Of a stretch of 64,000 nucleotides of DNA, positions 25,424 to 33,737 are shown piece by piece. The stretch's first letter is position 1, and every line of letters starts with the position of its first letter. Below the pieces are notes generated by a model that worked only from the letters and a program-made list of their open reading frames with translations, made no database searches and was not told where the DNA came from. The position numbers and the translations under genes were made by a program. The stretch comes from JAICMB01 sp963802915 (GTDB lineage Bacteria; Acidobacteriota; Terriglobia; Bryobacterales; Bryobacteraceae), in contig CAWDKQ010000022.1 in NCBI GenBank assembly GCA_963802915.1, positions 1-64,000 on the forward strand. The letters run 5' to 3'.

Positions 25424-26071
25424 ATGAGTATCATCGCGGTCGCGGGACGCAAGGGCGGGATCGGCAAGTCGACGATCGCAGGCAATCTGGCAGCAGAGTT
25501 CGAGGCCATGGGCCAAGGCGTTGCCGTTCTGGATGCCGATCCACAGCACAGCCTCGTTGCCTGGGCCGGGCAGGGCGACGGCATGCTGGCTCGATGCGTT
25601 CAAAAAGTGGAGGACGGGAGCGGGGACGATCTGCGCACCAAGGCTCGCAAGGCGGAGAAGGAGGCTGATATTGTTGTCATCGACACGCCTCCGGGAATGC
25701 CGGAAGTGGCGTATGAAGCCGCGATGGTCGCGGATCTTGTGCTGCTGCCGTGCGGTCCTTCGCCACTCGATATGTTTGCTTTGAAAGAGGCGCTGGGGTT
25801 GATGTTGAAAGCTCGGGCGGCGAGACGTTCCAAGAAGCCGCGCATCCGATTCGTGCCGTCCAAGGTGCTGATGAATACCAACCTAGGCAGGGGCTTGTCG
25901 GAATCGCTTGAAAAGATGGGGAAGAAGGTTTTGCCCGCAATTTGCCAGCGGATTGTGGTGGCCGAAGCGGTCAGTAATGGCTTAACGATCGCCGAATATG
26001 CTCCGAATTCTCCGTCTCATGAAGAATTTCGCGCACTTGCGAAAGCGACGCGGAAGCTGCTGTTAAAGTAA
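25424..26071 (+). CDS. ParA/MinD-family ATPase, orphan
   Basis: Deviant Walker A KGGIGKST (residues 10-17), switch I DADPQ and switch II VVIDTPPG. ATG 25424 fits the family start (MSIIAVAGRKGG). At 215 residues it resembles the small plasmid-type ParA/ParF ATPases that lack an N-terminal DNA-binding domain. No parB or other partner follows. It may position a cellular cargo or be a relic of a mobile element. Confidence 0.88.
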   Translation: MSIIAVAGRKGGIGKSTIAGNLAAEFEAMGQGVAVLDADPQHSLVAWAGQGDGMLARCVQKVEDGSGDDLRTKARKAEKEADIVVIDTPPGMPEVAYEAAMVADLVLLPCGPSPLDMFALKEALGLMLKARAARRSKKPRIRFVPSKVLMNTNLGRGLSESLEKMGKKVLPAICQRIVVAEAVSNGLTIAEYAPNSPSHEEFRALAKATRKLLLK

Positions 26072-26316
26072 GCCTTCAAACCGCGGCGCGCCCATAAAGC
26101 CGCTCTGAACACGACGCCACATCCCGCCGGTAGGACCGGATCGACTTCGGCCAGAGCGCCATACAGACCGCCGCTGCCGACACCCATCGCATAATGCATG
26201 ATGTTGACCGCAGGCCCCTTCTTGTCGGCAGGCACGCGTGGTGGAAAACTCCTTCCGAGACAGCGAGGGGGCTTTGACCGTCGCGGGCTCGCCGGAACTC
26301 GGGCCGCTCCTGCCAT
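26072..26316 (-). pseudogene. Decayed fragment of a DUF1440/YagU-like membrane protein
   Basis: On the minus strand a stretch including MHYAMGVGSGGLYGALAEV and a GCGVVFRAALW segment resembles the middle of DUF1440/YagU-like integral membrane proteins, where HYxxG...GxxYG...GxxFGxxxW recurs. The expected N-terminal helices and the C-terminal half are missing, and the frame runs into the 3' end of parA. Recognition is from memory, so the family is tentative. Confidence 0.4.
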
Positions 26317-26355
26317 GTCGATCCCGCAGAGTAGATGCGAGCGACGGAGCGGCGA

Positions 26356-27024
26356 TTACATCACGCCATATTTCGCGAGTGCGTCGGCGGTGCTCATGCC
26401 GCCCAGGATGGCGGTTCGGACGGTGTTCTCTTTTGTCACTTTTTCTAGCGCTCGGGTTAACGCTTCGCGCTCGGCGGCGCGTGGGACGATGAGGACGCCG
26501 TCGATATCACCGAATACGATATCGCCCGGTTCGACGTGGACAGCTTCAATGTCAATGGCGATTCTGAAATCGACCACCTCGCCGCGCACTTTTTGGTCCT
26601 GCGCATATCGCCCTGTCGAGAACACGGGGAACTTCATTTCAAGGATGGCACGGGTGTCACGCGACGGGCCGTTTAAGACCGCTCCGGCCGCGCCGAGGAC
26701 GCGGGCGCGCGTCGACATCAGCTCGCCCCACATGGCGTAACAAGGGTTGAGGCTACCGCTGGCGATGTACACTTCGTGCGGCTTCAAATCGTCCAGGGCT
26801 TCGACCATCAGGCCGAATGGCTTGGCGGGCGAATGGCCCTCCGGAACGTCGGACTCCAGCACGGGCATGGCTCTGCCCGCCAGAATCATATTCTCGTCGA
26901 GCGGCCCGATTGCCTGCGGCAAGAACCGGTGCACGAAACCAAGCTCGTCGAGAATGTCCCCCACCACGGCTGTAAAAAGCCGGTCGCGCATCAGCGCGAA
27001 TAGTTCCGCATCGGATGACCACAT
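26356..27024 (-). CDS. RraA-like protein, probable HMG/CHA-type aldolase
   Basis: 222 residues from ATG 27024. RraA fold with the aldolase-type active-site pattern GPSRDTRAI (Arg-Asp) and FGDIDGVLIVP. Enzymes of this group cleave 4-hydroxy-4-methyl-2-oxoglutarate and decarboxylate oxaloacetate with a divalent metal; others inhibit RNase E. The Arg-Asp motif favours an enzyme. Its start lies two bases after the aconitase stop, so it is co-translated with acnA and a link to TCA intermediates is inferred. Confidence 0.82.
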   Translation of the reverse strand: MWSSDAELFALMRDRLFTAVVGDILDELGFVHRFLPQAIGPLDENMILAGRAMPVLESDVPEGHSPAKPFGLMVEALDDLKPHEVYIASGSLNPCYAMWGELMSTRARVLGAAGAVLNGPSRDTRAILEMKFPVFSTGRYAQDQKVRGEVVDFRIAIDIEAVHVEPGDIVFGDIDGVLIVPRAAEREALTRALEKVTKENTVRTAILGGMSTADALAKYGVM

Positions 27025-27026
27025 TG

Positions 27027-29717
27027 TCAACTTATGGTCGCCGATTGAGGAATCGCAGCGGCGATCTGTCGGAGAACATATGGCAGGATGCCGCCGTTGC
27101 GGTAATATTCGACCTCTTGCGGCGTGTCGATACGAACTATTGCTTCGAATTTGATTTCGACGCCCTCGGGACCGACCGCGCGTACAGTGGCGTGTTTGCC
27201 GTGGCTGATCGCTTCCGGGATGCCTTCGATGAAGTAGGTTTCGAAGCCGGTGAGGCACAGGGTCTCGCGATTTTCGTTGGGAAGGAATTGGAGAGGAAGC
27301 ACTCCCATGCCCACAAGATTGGAGCGATGGATGCGCTCGAAGCTCTCGGCGAGAACGGCTTTCACGCCGAGCAGCAGCGTGCCCTTGGCGGCCCAATCGC
27401 GCGAGGAGCCGGATCCGTATTCCTTGCCGGCGATGATGAGTAGCGGCGTCCCTTCCTGCTGGTAGCGCATGGATGCGTCGTAGATGAACATCTTCTCGCC
27501 GCTGGGAATGTGCGTGGTCCAGCCGCCTTCCGTTCCCAGCGCTAGCAGATTGCGCAGGCGAATGTTCGCGAGAGTGCCTCGCACCATCACTTCATGGTTC
27601 CCGCGGCGAGCTCCGTAGGAATTGAAGTCGGCCGGTTTCACGCCGAGACCGATCAAATATTTTCCCGCAGGGCTGTCGACCGGAATGCTACCGGCAGGCG
27701 AGATGTGATCCGTGGTTACCGAATCGCCGAGGGATGCAAGGACGCGGAGACCGCTGAAATCGTGAATCGACTTTGTGGGATCCACCATGTCGTCGAAATA
27801 CGGTGGCTTCTTGATATAGGTGGAGGAATCGGACCAATCGTATCGATCGCCGGTTGGAACGTGGATGGAATTCCAGGTGGCGTCGCCCGCGAAAACTTCT
27901 GAATACTCTTTTTGGAACATCTCGGCGCGCACGGAATGACGGACGACCTCTTCGACCTCTTCGGCGGTTGGCCAGATGTCTTTCAGGTAGACCTTCTTAC
28001 CGTTATCGTCGGTGCCGAGAGGTTCCTTCTGAATATCGCAGTCCATGCGGCCGGCAATGGCGTAGGCGACTACGAGAGGTGGGGATGCGAGATAATTTGC
28101 GCGCACCAGCGGATTGATACGACCTTCGAAGTTGCGATTTCCACTGAGCACCGCGGCCACGACCAACTTTTCTTTGCTGACAGCTGTGGCAACGGGCTCG
28201 GGCAGCGGTCCGCTATTTCCAATGCAAGTGGTGCAGCCGTAACCGACGAGATTGAAATGGAGCTTTTCAAGGTATGGCATCAGGCCGGCGTCGGTGAGAT
28301 AGTCGAGTACGACTTTGGATCCGGGCGCGAGGCTCGTCTTCACCCATGGTTTTGACTTAAGGCCTTTCTCGACGGCCTTTTTCGCTAGCAATCCAGCCGC
28401 GACCATTACGGACGGATTTGAAGTGTTGGTGCAGCTCGTGATGGCGGCGATTACCACCGAGCCGTCCTGGATCATTTCGGTGCGTCCGTCGATCTCGATT
28501 ATGGCCGTGCGCTGCTCTTCGCCGAGAGTGCTGACGAAGTTCTTTTTGACGTCCGGTAAATCGATGCGGTCCTGAGGCCGCTTGGGACCGGCGATGGATG
28601 GAACTACTTTGGAGAGATCGAGCTCGAGCGTGTCGTTATAGACGGGCTCGGGCGAATTCTCCGTCAGGAACAGGCCCTGCTCTTTTGCATAGGACTCGAC
28701 GAGTGCTATGAGCTCCGGCGGGCGATTGGAAAGGCGCAGGTAGTCGAGCGTTTTGGCATCGATAGGGAAGAATCCGATGGTCGCGCCGTATTCAGGCGCC
28801 ATGTTGCCGATAGTGGCGCGGTCGGCGAGGCTGAGCGCGCTTACTCCCGAGCCGTAGAACTCGACAAATTTTCCGACCACGCCCTTTTTGCGCAGCATCT
28901 GCGTGACGGTGAGGACGAGGTCCGTCGCCGTGGAGCCTTCGGGCAGGCGGCCTTTGAGTTTGAATCCGACCACTTGTGGCAGCAGCATCGAAATGGGCTG
29001 GCCGAGCATGCAGGCTTCGGCTTCGATACCGCCTACGCCCCAGCCTACGACGCCGAGTCCGTTGACCATGGTGGTATGGGAGTCGGTGCCCATGAGCGTG
29101 TCGGGATAGGCGAGGACGGGATTCTGTTTTTGATCGCGGAAGACCACCGAGGCCAGATATTCGAGGTTTACCTGGTGCACGATTCCGGTGTCCGGAGGCA
29201 CGACGCGGAAGTCCTGAAAGGCGGTTTGGCCCCAACGCAGGAAGGCGTAGCGCTCCTGATTGCGCTGGAATTCGAGCAAGGCGTTGAAGCCGAAGGCGTC
29301 ACTGGAGCCGAATTTGTCGACCTGGACGGAATGATCAATGACGAGGTCGGCCGGGATGAGCGGATTGGCGAGCTTCGGGTCGGCTCCCATAGCCTTCAGC
29401 GCATCGCGCATCGCGGCGAGATCGACTACGCAAGGGACGCCGGTAAAGTCCTGAAGCAGAACGCGAGCGGGGCGAAAATTGATTTCCTTGGCAGGCCCGC
29501 TGGTATTCCATTTGGCGACGTACTCGATATCGGTGTGCTTGACGGTGCGGCCGTCTTCACATCTGAGGAGGTTTTCGAGCAGGATCTTTATGGAATAGGG
29601 AAGGCGCGAAATGGCCGCCACATGAGCCTTTTCAAGTGCCTCTAAACTGTAGATTTTGTACTGGTTATCCCGTACGCGGAGTGTCGTTGCCGCGCCGAAG
29701 CTGTTCGATTTTTCCAT
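27027..29717 (-). CDS. acnA: Aconitate hydratase A
   Basis: Interconverts citrate and isocitrate in the TCA cycle. 896 residues, AcnA/IRP type. Cluster ligands: Cys in ITSCTNTSNPSVM and the pair in GCTTCIGNSGPL. C-terminal swivel domain has GKEYGSGSSRDWAAKG. Encoded directly ahead of the RraA-like gene with a 2-nt gap. AcnA-type enzymes are often stress-linked, but no regulatory site was seen. Confidence 0.97.
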   Translation of the reverse strand: MEKSNSFGAATTLRVRDNQYKIYSLEALEKAHVAAISRLPYSIKILLENLLRCEDGRTVKHTDIEYVAKWNTSGPAKEINFRPARVLLQDFTGVPCVVDLAAMRDALKAMGADPKLANPLIPADLVIDHSVQVDKFGSSDAFGFNALLEFQRNQERYAFLRWGQTAFQDFRVVPPDTGIVHQVNLEYLASVVFRDQKQNPVLAYPDTLMGTDSHTTMVNGLGVVGWGVGGIEAEACMLGQPISMLLPQVVGFKLKGRLPEGSTATDLVLTVTQMLRKKGVVGKFVEFYGSGVSALSLADRATIGNMAPEYGATIGFFPIDAKTLDYLRLSNRPPELIALVESYAKEQGLFLTENSPEPVYNDTLELDLSKVVPSIAGPKRPQDRIDLPDVKKNFVSTLGEEQRTAIIEIDGRTEMIQDGSVVIAAITSCTNTSNPSVMVAAGLLAKKAVEKGLKSKPWVKTSLAPGSKVVLDYLTDAGLMPYLEKLHFNLVGYGCTTCIGNSGPLPEPVATAVSKEKLVVAAVLSGNRNFEGRINPLVRANYLASPPLVVAYAIAGRMDCDIQKEPLGTDDNGKKVYLKDIWPTAEEVEEVVRHSVRAEMFQKEYSEVFAGDATWNSIHVPTGDRYDWSDSSTYIKKPPYFDDMVDPTKSIHDFSGLRVLASLGDSVTTDHISPAGSIPVDSPAGKYLIGLGVKPADFNSYGARRGNHEVMVRGTLANIRLRNLLALGTEGGWTTHIPSGEKMFIYDASMRYQQEGTPLLIIAGKEYGSGSSRDWAAKGTLLLGVKAVLAESFERIHRSNLVGMGVLPLQFLPNENRETLCLTGFETYFIEGIPEAISHGKHATVRAVGPEGVEIKFEAIVRIDTPQEVEYYRNGGILPYVLRQIAAAIPQSATIS

Positions 29718-29745
29718 TTCTTTTCATCGTAGCGCGAACAAACGA

Positions 29746-29780
29746 ACTACGTTCTATGTTCGACGTTCTAAGTTCTACGT
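29746..29780. repeat. Short GTTCTA-rich direct repeats
   Basis: Between the serine hydrolase stop and the acnA start, the motif ACGTTCTA/AAGTTCTA/ATGTTCGA recurs about every 10 bases. Low-complexity intergenic repeat of unknown meaning. Confidence 0.4.
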
Positions 29781-29782
29781 TG

Positions 29783-31150
29783 CTAGAGTGTTTCTTCGAC
29801 CATGAACTGCTCGTACTTGCCGTCGGGCATTACATAGATGTTGAGGAGGACTGTTTTCTTTTCGAATTGCGCTCGATAGCTGCGGTGGGTCATTCCACCA
29901 CGGAGCTGCTCTCCGGTTTTGGTCACGTTCTCCAATTTGCCTAGCGGCGCTAACGATGCCGCGAAATCCTTTAGAGCCGGTTCCGTGAAATAGGCATTCG
30001 CGTTGGCGGTGAACAATGCGCGATCGACGCGGCCTTGCTGCAATCCTTTGAGGATGGCTTCGACAGTGTCGAGGTCTTTGTCGGAGGCGGGGGCTAAGAT
30101 CGTTTGAGCGATTTGGCGGCTGACCGATCCGATCAGGCTGATGCCGTCTTCGTTGGAGCACACGACAATCGCCACACCTTTGGATGGGAAAAGCGTGTTC
30201 ACGGCCAGGAATCCGGATACTTCGCCGCTGTGCGAAATGGTCGGCGTGCCGTCCATCTCGCCTAGCGACAGGCCGAGAGCGTAGTGCGTCGGCTTGCCGT
30301 CTTTCAATTTCACTTCGCGGGTGAACTCCTCGTAGGATTTCGCCGACAGAATGCGTTTCTCAAGGAAGGCGATGTCCCAGCGGGCAAGGTCGGACGGGGT
30401 CATCGCGAGTTCGCCGGCGGCGAACATCCAACCGTGGCCCTCGCGTGCGACCGGACGTGGCGGACCGAGCGCGAATCGCGTGTAGGCGCTGGCATCTCCG
30501 GGTCGGTGCTCCGAGATGTCTCCAGGCGAGGTCATGCCCAAGGGTCCGAAAATCTTCTGCTGCAGGAACTCGAGAAGAGGCTGGCCGGAGACTTTCTCCA
30601 GGATCTGGCCCGCGATGACGTAATTCGTGTTGCTGTACTGCCAGCGCGTACCGGGATCGAAATTCAAGGGCTTCTTGGCCCAGCGATCCATGATCTCGCG
30701 CGGCGTGATCGGCTTGGTCCAGTCCGGGATGATGTAATCCTGCGGCGCGTAGTCTTCGTAGCCGGAGGTGTGGGAAAGCAGCTCTTTGATGGTCACTTCG
30801 CTGGCGCGAGTCAGGTCCGGGAAATACTTCGCGACGCGGTCGTCGATCGACAATTTCCCCTCTTCCTGAAGCAGGAGAAGGCCGGCGGCCGTGAACTGTT
30901 TGCTGATGGATCCGATGGCGTAGCGCGTAGCCGGGGTCGCGGCCTGATCCTTCGCGATGTTGGCCATTCCGAAAGCTTTCGCGAACGCGACCTCATTTTT
31001 TTCGACGACGGCGACGGAAACGCTGGGAGCGCCGCTGGCCTTAAAAGCAGATATTTCGTTGTCGAGCCGCGCATTCGGCGAGGGCGACTCGGCTCGAAGG
31101 AGAGTCGCGGGAAGGAGGAGAATCCCGCACAGGAAGGACAGCCTGAGCAT
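29783..31150 (-). CDS. Secreted serine hydrolase, class C beta-lactamase family
   Basis: Signal peptide residues 1-20. The beta-lactamase/PBP-like domain (about 25-350) shows the nucleophile motif S81-I-S-K84, YSN at about 178 and HSG near 310. A C-terminal extension of about 110 residues has a separate fold, as in EstB/DUF-extended family members. More likely an esterase or D-peptidase than a true beta-lactamase. Monocistronic or followed by the aconitase operon. Confidence 0.9.
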   Translation of the reverse strand: MLRLSFLCGILLLPATLLRAESPSPNARLDNEISAFKASGAPSVSVAVVEKNEVAFAKAFGMANIAKDQAATPATRYAIGSISKQFTAAGLLLLQEEGKLSIDDRVAKYFPDLTRASEVTIKELLSHTSGYEDYAPQDYIIPDWTKPITPREIMDRWAKKPLNFDPGTRWQYSNTNYVIAGQILEKVSGQPLLEFLQQKIFGPLGMTSPGDISEHRPGDASAYTRFALGPPRPVAREGHGWMFAAGELAMTPSDLARWDIAFLEKRILSAKSYEEFTREVKLKDGKPTHYALGLSLGEMDGTPTISHSGEVSGFLAVNTLFPSKGVAIVVCSNEDGISLIGSVSRQIAQTILAPASDKDLDTVEAILKGLQQGRVDRALFTANANAYFTEPALKDFAASLAPLGKLENVTKTGEQLRGGMTHRSYRAQFEKKTVLLNIYVMPDGKYEQFMVEETL

Positions 31151-31164
31151 ATCCGATTTTACGG

Positions 31165-31323
31165 CTAACGGCTCATGATCATGGCGGCGGTGATTCCCAA
31201 CAGCAGAAAAATAGCTAAAATTACGTACCAGGACATCCGAATGCGAGCAGCCCGTTCGGGAGGTTTATTGTGCGCGGAGTGCTGCGATTCTATTGGTTCT
31301 TGGGTTTCGTCAGGATTGTTCAC
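31165..31323 (-). CDS. Small single-pass membrane protein, 52 residues
   Basis: From GTG 31323 the frame reads MNNPDETQEPIESQ, a hydrophilic head of about 30 residues. A hydrophobic helix then follows (WYVILAIFLLLGITAAMIM) and the frame ends in SR-stop. No Shine-Dalgarno was seen, but the amphipathic head plus clean TM is convincing. It lies 14 bp before the serine hydrolase start and is divergent from the JAMM/TonB gene. Function unknown. Confidence 0.55.
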   Translation of the reverse strand: MNNPDETQEPIESQHSAHNKPPERAARIRMSWYVILAIFLLLGITAAMIMSR

Positions 31324-31330
31324 AATCGTT

Positions 31331-31340
31331 AGACGCGTCT
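31331..31340. promoter_or_regulatory. Perfect 10-bp palindrome in a divergent promoter region
   Basis: AGACGCGTCT is a perfect palindrome. It lies 8 bp from the start of the small membrane protein and 52 bp from the JAMM/TonB start, a position suited to an operator. Confidence 0.3.
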
Positions 31341-31392
31341 ATTTAACATAGCGGTCACGAAATTGCAGACGGTCGGTCCGGAGCTACACACT

Positions 31393-33087
31393 ATGGACAG
31401 CGATCATTACGTGTGGGAATCGCCTGCGCACGACATTGCTATCCTTGTGAACCTGCGGCTGGTTGAGCGGCTCGAGCAACTGATCCGGGAAGCTCCGGAG
31501 CGTGAGATCGGTGGATTCCTGCTGGGGAATTGCGACGATGCGAAAGCAGGGTCCAGCCGGCGGGTAGTTCAGGTGGAAGACTTCGAGCCGGTTCCAGCGG
31601 AACACCTGCGTGGCCGTGCCTACGCGCTAAGTCCCCAGGATTTAAGGGGATTAGCTAAATCCCTTGCGAGGGCGCGATCCAGACGAGGCCGAGTTCCGGT
31701 CGGTTTTTTCCGAAGCCATCTTCGAAAAGGTCTTTACCTGGATGAGGCAGATTTTTCCTTGTTCCAGGCACAATTCTCAGGGCCTTGCGACGTTTTCCTG
31801 CTCGCCAGGCCGGAGCAATCGGGTGTTCCGGTAGCCGGGTTCTTCTATTGGGAAGATGAATTGCTGAACCGGCGGAACACTTACGTCACGTTTCCACTCG
31901 ACCGAGCGAAACTGATGGGGGAACGCCACACCTTGGTTTCCGCTCCACCCGCGGCTCCGACTCCAACCAAAAATGGAAGGCGCCTCCTGCCCGTTGTTGT
32001 TGTCTCGGCGAAGAGGTGGGCCTACGGCACAGCGGGTATTGTGATGATTCTTGCCGCTCTCGTTCTCGGGGCTGTGATGCGGTTGTCGGGCACGGGGACA
32101 GCCGAGGGATTGAAGGACGTTGCGTTGTCGGTGCAGCGTGAAGGGTCGGAGTTGCGGTTGAACTGGAACGCCGCGGCGCCGGCTGTCGCGCACGCCAACA
32201 GTGCGATCTTGTGGGTTTCCGACGGCGGCCAGCAGCGGCGTGTCGATCTCAATGCGAATGTTCTCAAGCAGGGGAGCTTCGTTTACTCTCCGCAGTCGAA
32301 CGATGTGAACTTCCGGCTGGATCTTTTGAACGTAGCGGAGCAAGGCACCGAATCGGTGCGCTACGTCGGCGATCGGGTGAATGCGCCGAGTCCGGCAGCA
32401 CCGCCGCCGATAGAGGCTGTCGTGCCGGCTCCCAAGGCGAAACGCGTCTCAGAAGATGACGATGACGATAACGATGGAGACGAGCGAGCGGATCGCGTGA
32501 ATCCAAGGACGCGACACAAACCTGTTGAGGTAGAACCGAAGCCCAGCACGATTGCCAGCGTCATGAAGCCACCCGAGTTGCAGCAACCTGCTCCACTTCC
32601 GCCAACGGCGCCGGCGCCAGTCCAGCAGGTCATGCCCAAGGTCGAGCCGGCGCGCGTGATGAAGCCGCGTCCCGAGCCGACGGTGAGTTTCACTACGGAA
32701 CCGATTGCGCCGCATCGGCGGACCGATTGGGTAAGGAAAGTGATCCATCTGGGGCGCGACAAGGACAACGGAGAATTCGTTCCGCCGCGCACTTCGCATG
32801 AAGTCACTCCGCATGTCCCGCCGAGGTTAGCGCGCGAAATGCCGGCTGATGTCCGACTGGAACTGAGAGTCAGCATTGACCGCGTCGGAGCTGTGTACGA
32901 CATACGTTTGGTATCGGTTAGCGATCCACGGTTAGCCGACCTCGCGTCCGCCGCGGTGAGCCAGTGGCATTTCGAACCTGCGCAGTTCAAAGACAGGCCC
33001 ATCGCCAGCGATCTTCTGGTCACTATGCACTTCCACAATCCCGGAGATGGCGCGGTTGCGCAGCGGCAGACAGGCGAATCCAAATAG
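31393..33087 (+). CDS. Degenerate JAMM/MPN domain-TM-TonB C-terminal fusion protein
   Basis: The N-terminus (about 12-180) fits the MPN/JAMM metalloprotease fold: E38 in REIGGFLLG, then VGFFRSHLRKGLYLDEAD. Against the canonical HxHx7Sx2D the pattern here is R107-S-H109-x7-D117-x2-D120, so one metal His and the Ser are replaced. Activity is therefore doubtful. A TM (about 220-240), beta-rich segment (about 250-340), acidic and Pro-rich linker (about 345-450) and TonB-C-like domain (about 475-555) follow. ATG 31393 is preferred; a GGAG lies about 10 nt upstream. Possibly an envelope-spanning scaffold. Confidence 0.7.
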   Translation: MDSDHYVWESPAHDIAILVNLRLVERLEQLIREAPEREIGGFLLGNCDDAKAGSSRRVVQVEDFEPVPAEHLRGRAYALSPQDLRGLAKSLARARSRRGRVPVGFFRSHLRKGLYLDEADFSLFQAQFSGPCDVFLLARPEQSGVPVAGFFYWEDELLNRRNTYVTFPLDRAKLMGERHTLVSAPPAAPTPTKNGRRLLPVVVVSAKRWAYGTAGIVMILAALVLGAVMRLSGTGTAEGLKDVALSVQREGSELRLNWNAAAPAVAHANSAILWVSDGGQQRRVDLNANVLKQGSFVYSPQSNDVNFRLDLLNVAEQGTESVRYVGDRVNAPSPAAPPPIEAVVPAPKAKRVSEDDDDDNDGDERADRVNPRTRHKPVEVEPKPSTIASVMKPPELQQPAPLPPTAPAPVQQVMPKVEPARVMKPRPEPTVSFTTEPIAPHRRTDWVRKVIHLGRDKDNGEFVPPRTSHEVTPHVPPRLAREMPADVRLELRVSIDRVGAVYDIRLVSVSDPRLADLASAAVSQWHFEPAQFKDRPIASDLLVTMHFHNPGDGAVAQRQTGESK

Positions 33088-33104
33088 CAACACTACTATT
33101 CCCG

Positions 33105-33737
33105 ATGTATACTGTGGGCGTGGCACCCCGCGGCGCAACCAGGGAGCGCATTCTACGCGTTTCAAAAACGTTATTTGCTGCCCGCGGCTACGAGCACGCG
33201 AGCACGTCCTCGATCGCGCGCGAAGCGGGCACCAGCGAATCCCAATTAATGAAGCATTTCGGCAGCAAGGCCGGACTGCTGGAGGCGATCTTCGCCGAGA
33301 ACTGGTCAAAGATCGCGGCAGAGGCGGTACGTGCTACCGAAAACGCGCCGACGCCGTACGCAAAGCTCACGCTAATTTCCGAGCTTGTCGTGGAGGCCAT
33401 GGATCGCGATCCTGAGCTCAAGTTGCTGATGCTACTGGAGGGCCGGCGCATTCGCCGCGAAGGGCAGATGATCTCTTTTGCGGAAGGATTCATGAGCTTT
33501 GTGCAGCTCATCGACAGCATCCTTGAAGAGATCCGGGCGGCCGGGCAGCTCCGCGAAGGGCTCAGTCCTCAAGTGATTCGCTCCGGGCTGATGGGGATGC
33601 TGGAAGGCATGCTGCGGGACCGATTTCTGGCGGAGCGATTGGGATACCCCGCTGATTTTGACGCCCACCAGATCGGCGAAATGCTCGGCGTTGCGCTGGC
33701 TTCCTGCGTCCGGCCAGCTTCAGCGGAAGCGGCGTGA
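33105..33737 (+). CDS. TetR-family transcriptional regulator
   Basis: Helix-turn-helix at about residues 10-60 (TSSIAREAGTSESQLMKHFG) and an all-helical ligand domain. ATG 33105 is the longest sensible start. However TATACT (33108-33113) followed 6 bp later by GTG 33120 would suit a leaderless transcript beginning VAPRGATRERI, so the protein may be 205 residues. It overlaps the aldo/keto reductase start (GTGA), and presumably regulates this operon. Confidence 0.9.
   Translation: MYTVGVAPRGATRERILRVSKTLFAARGYEHASTSSIAREAGTSESQLMKHFGSKAGLLEAIFAENWSKIAAEAVRATENAPTPYAKLTLISELVVEAMDRDPELKLLMLLEGRRIRREGQMISFAEGFMSFVQLIDSILEEIRAAGQLREGLSPQVIRSGLMGMLEGMLRDRFLAERLGYPADFDAHQIGEMLGVALASCVRPASAEAA

Noticed and set aside
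29746..29780. CRISPR-like short repeats
   Set aside because: Units are about 10 bp, imperfect and without spacers; no cas genes are present.
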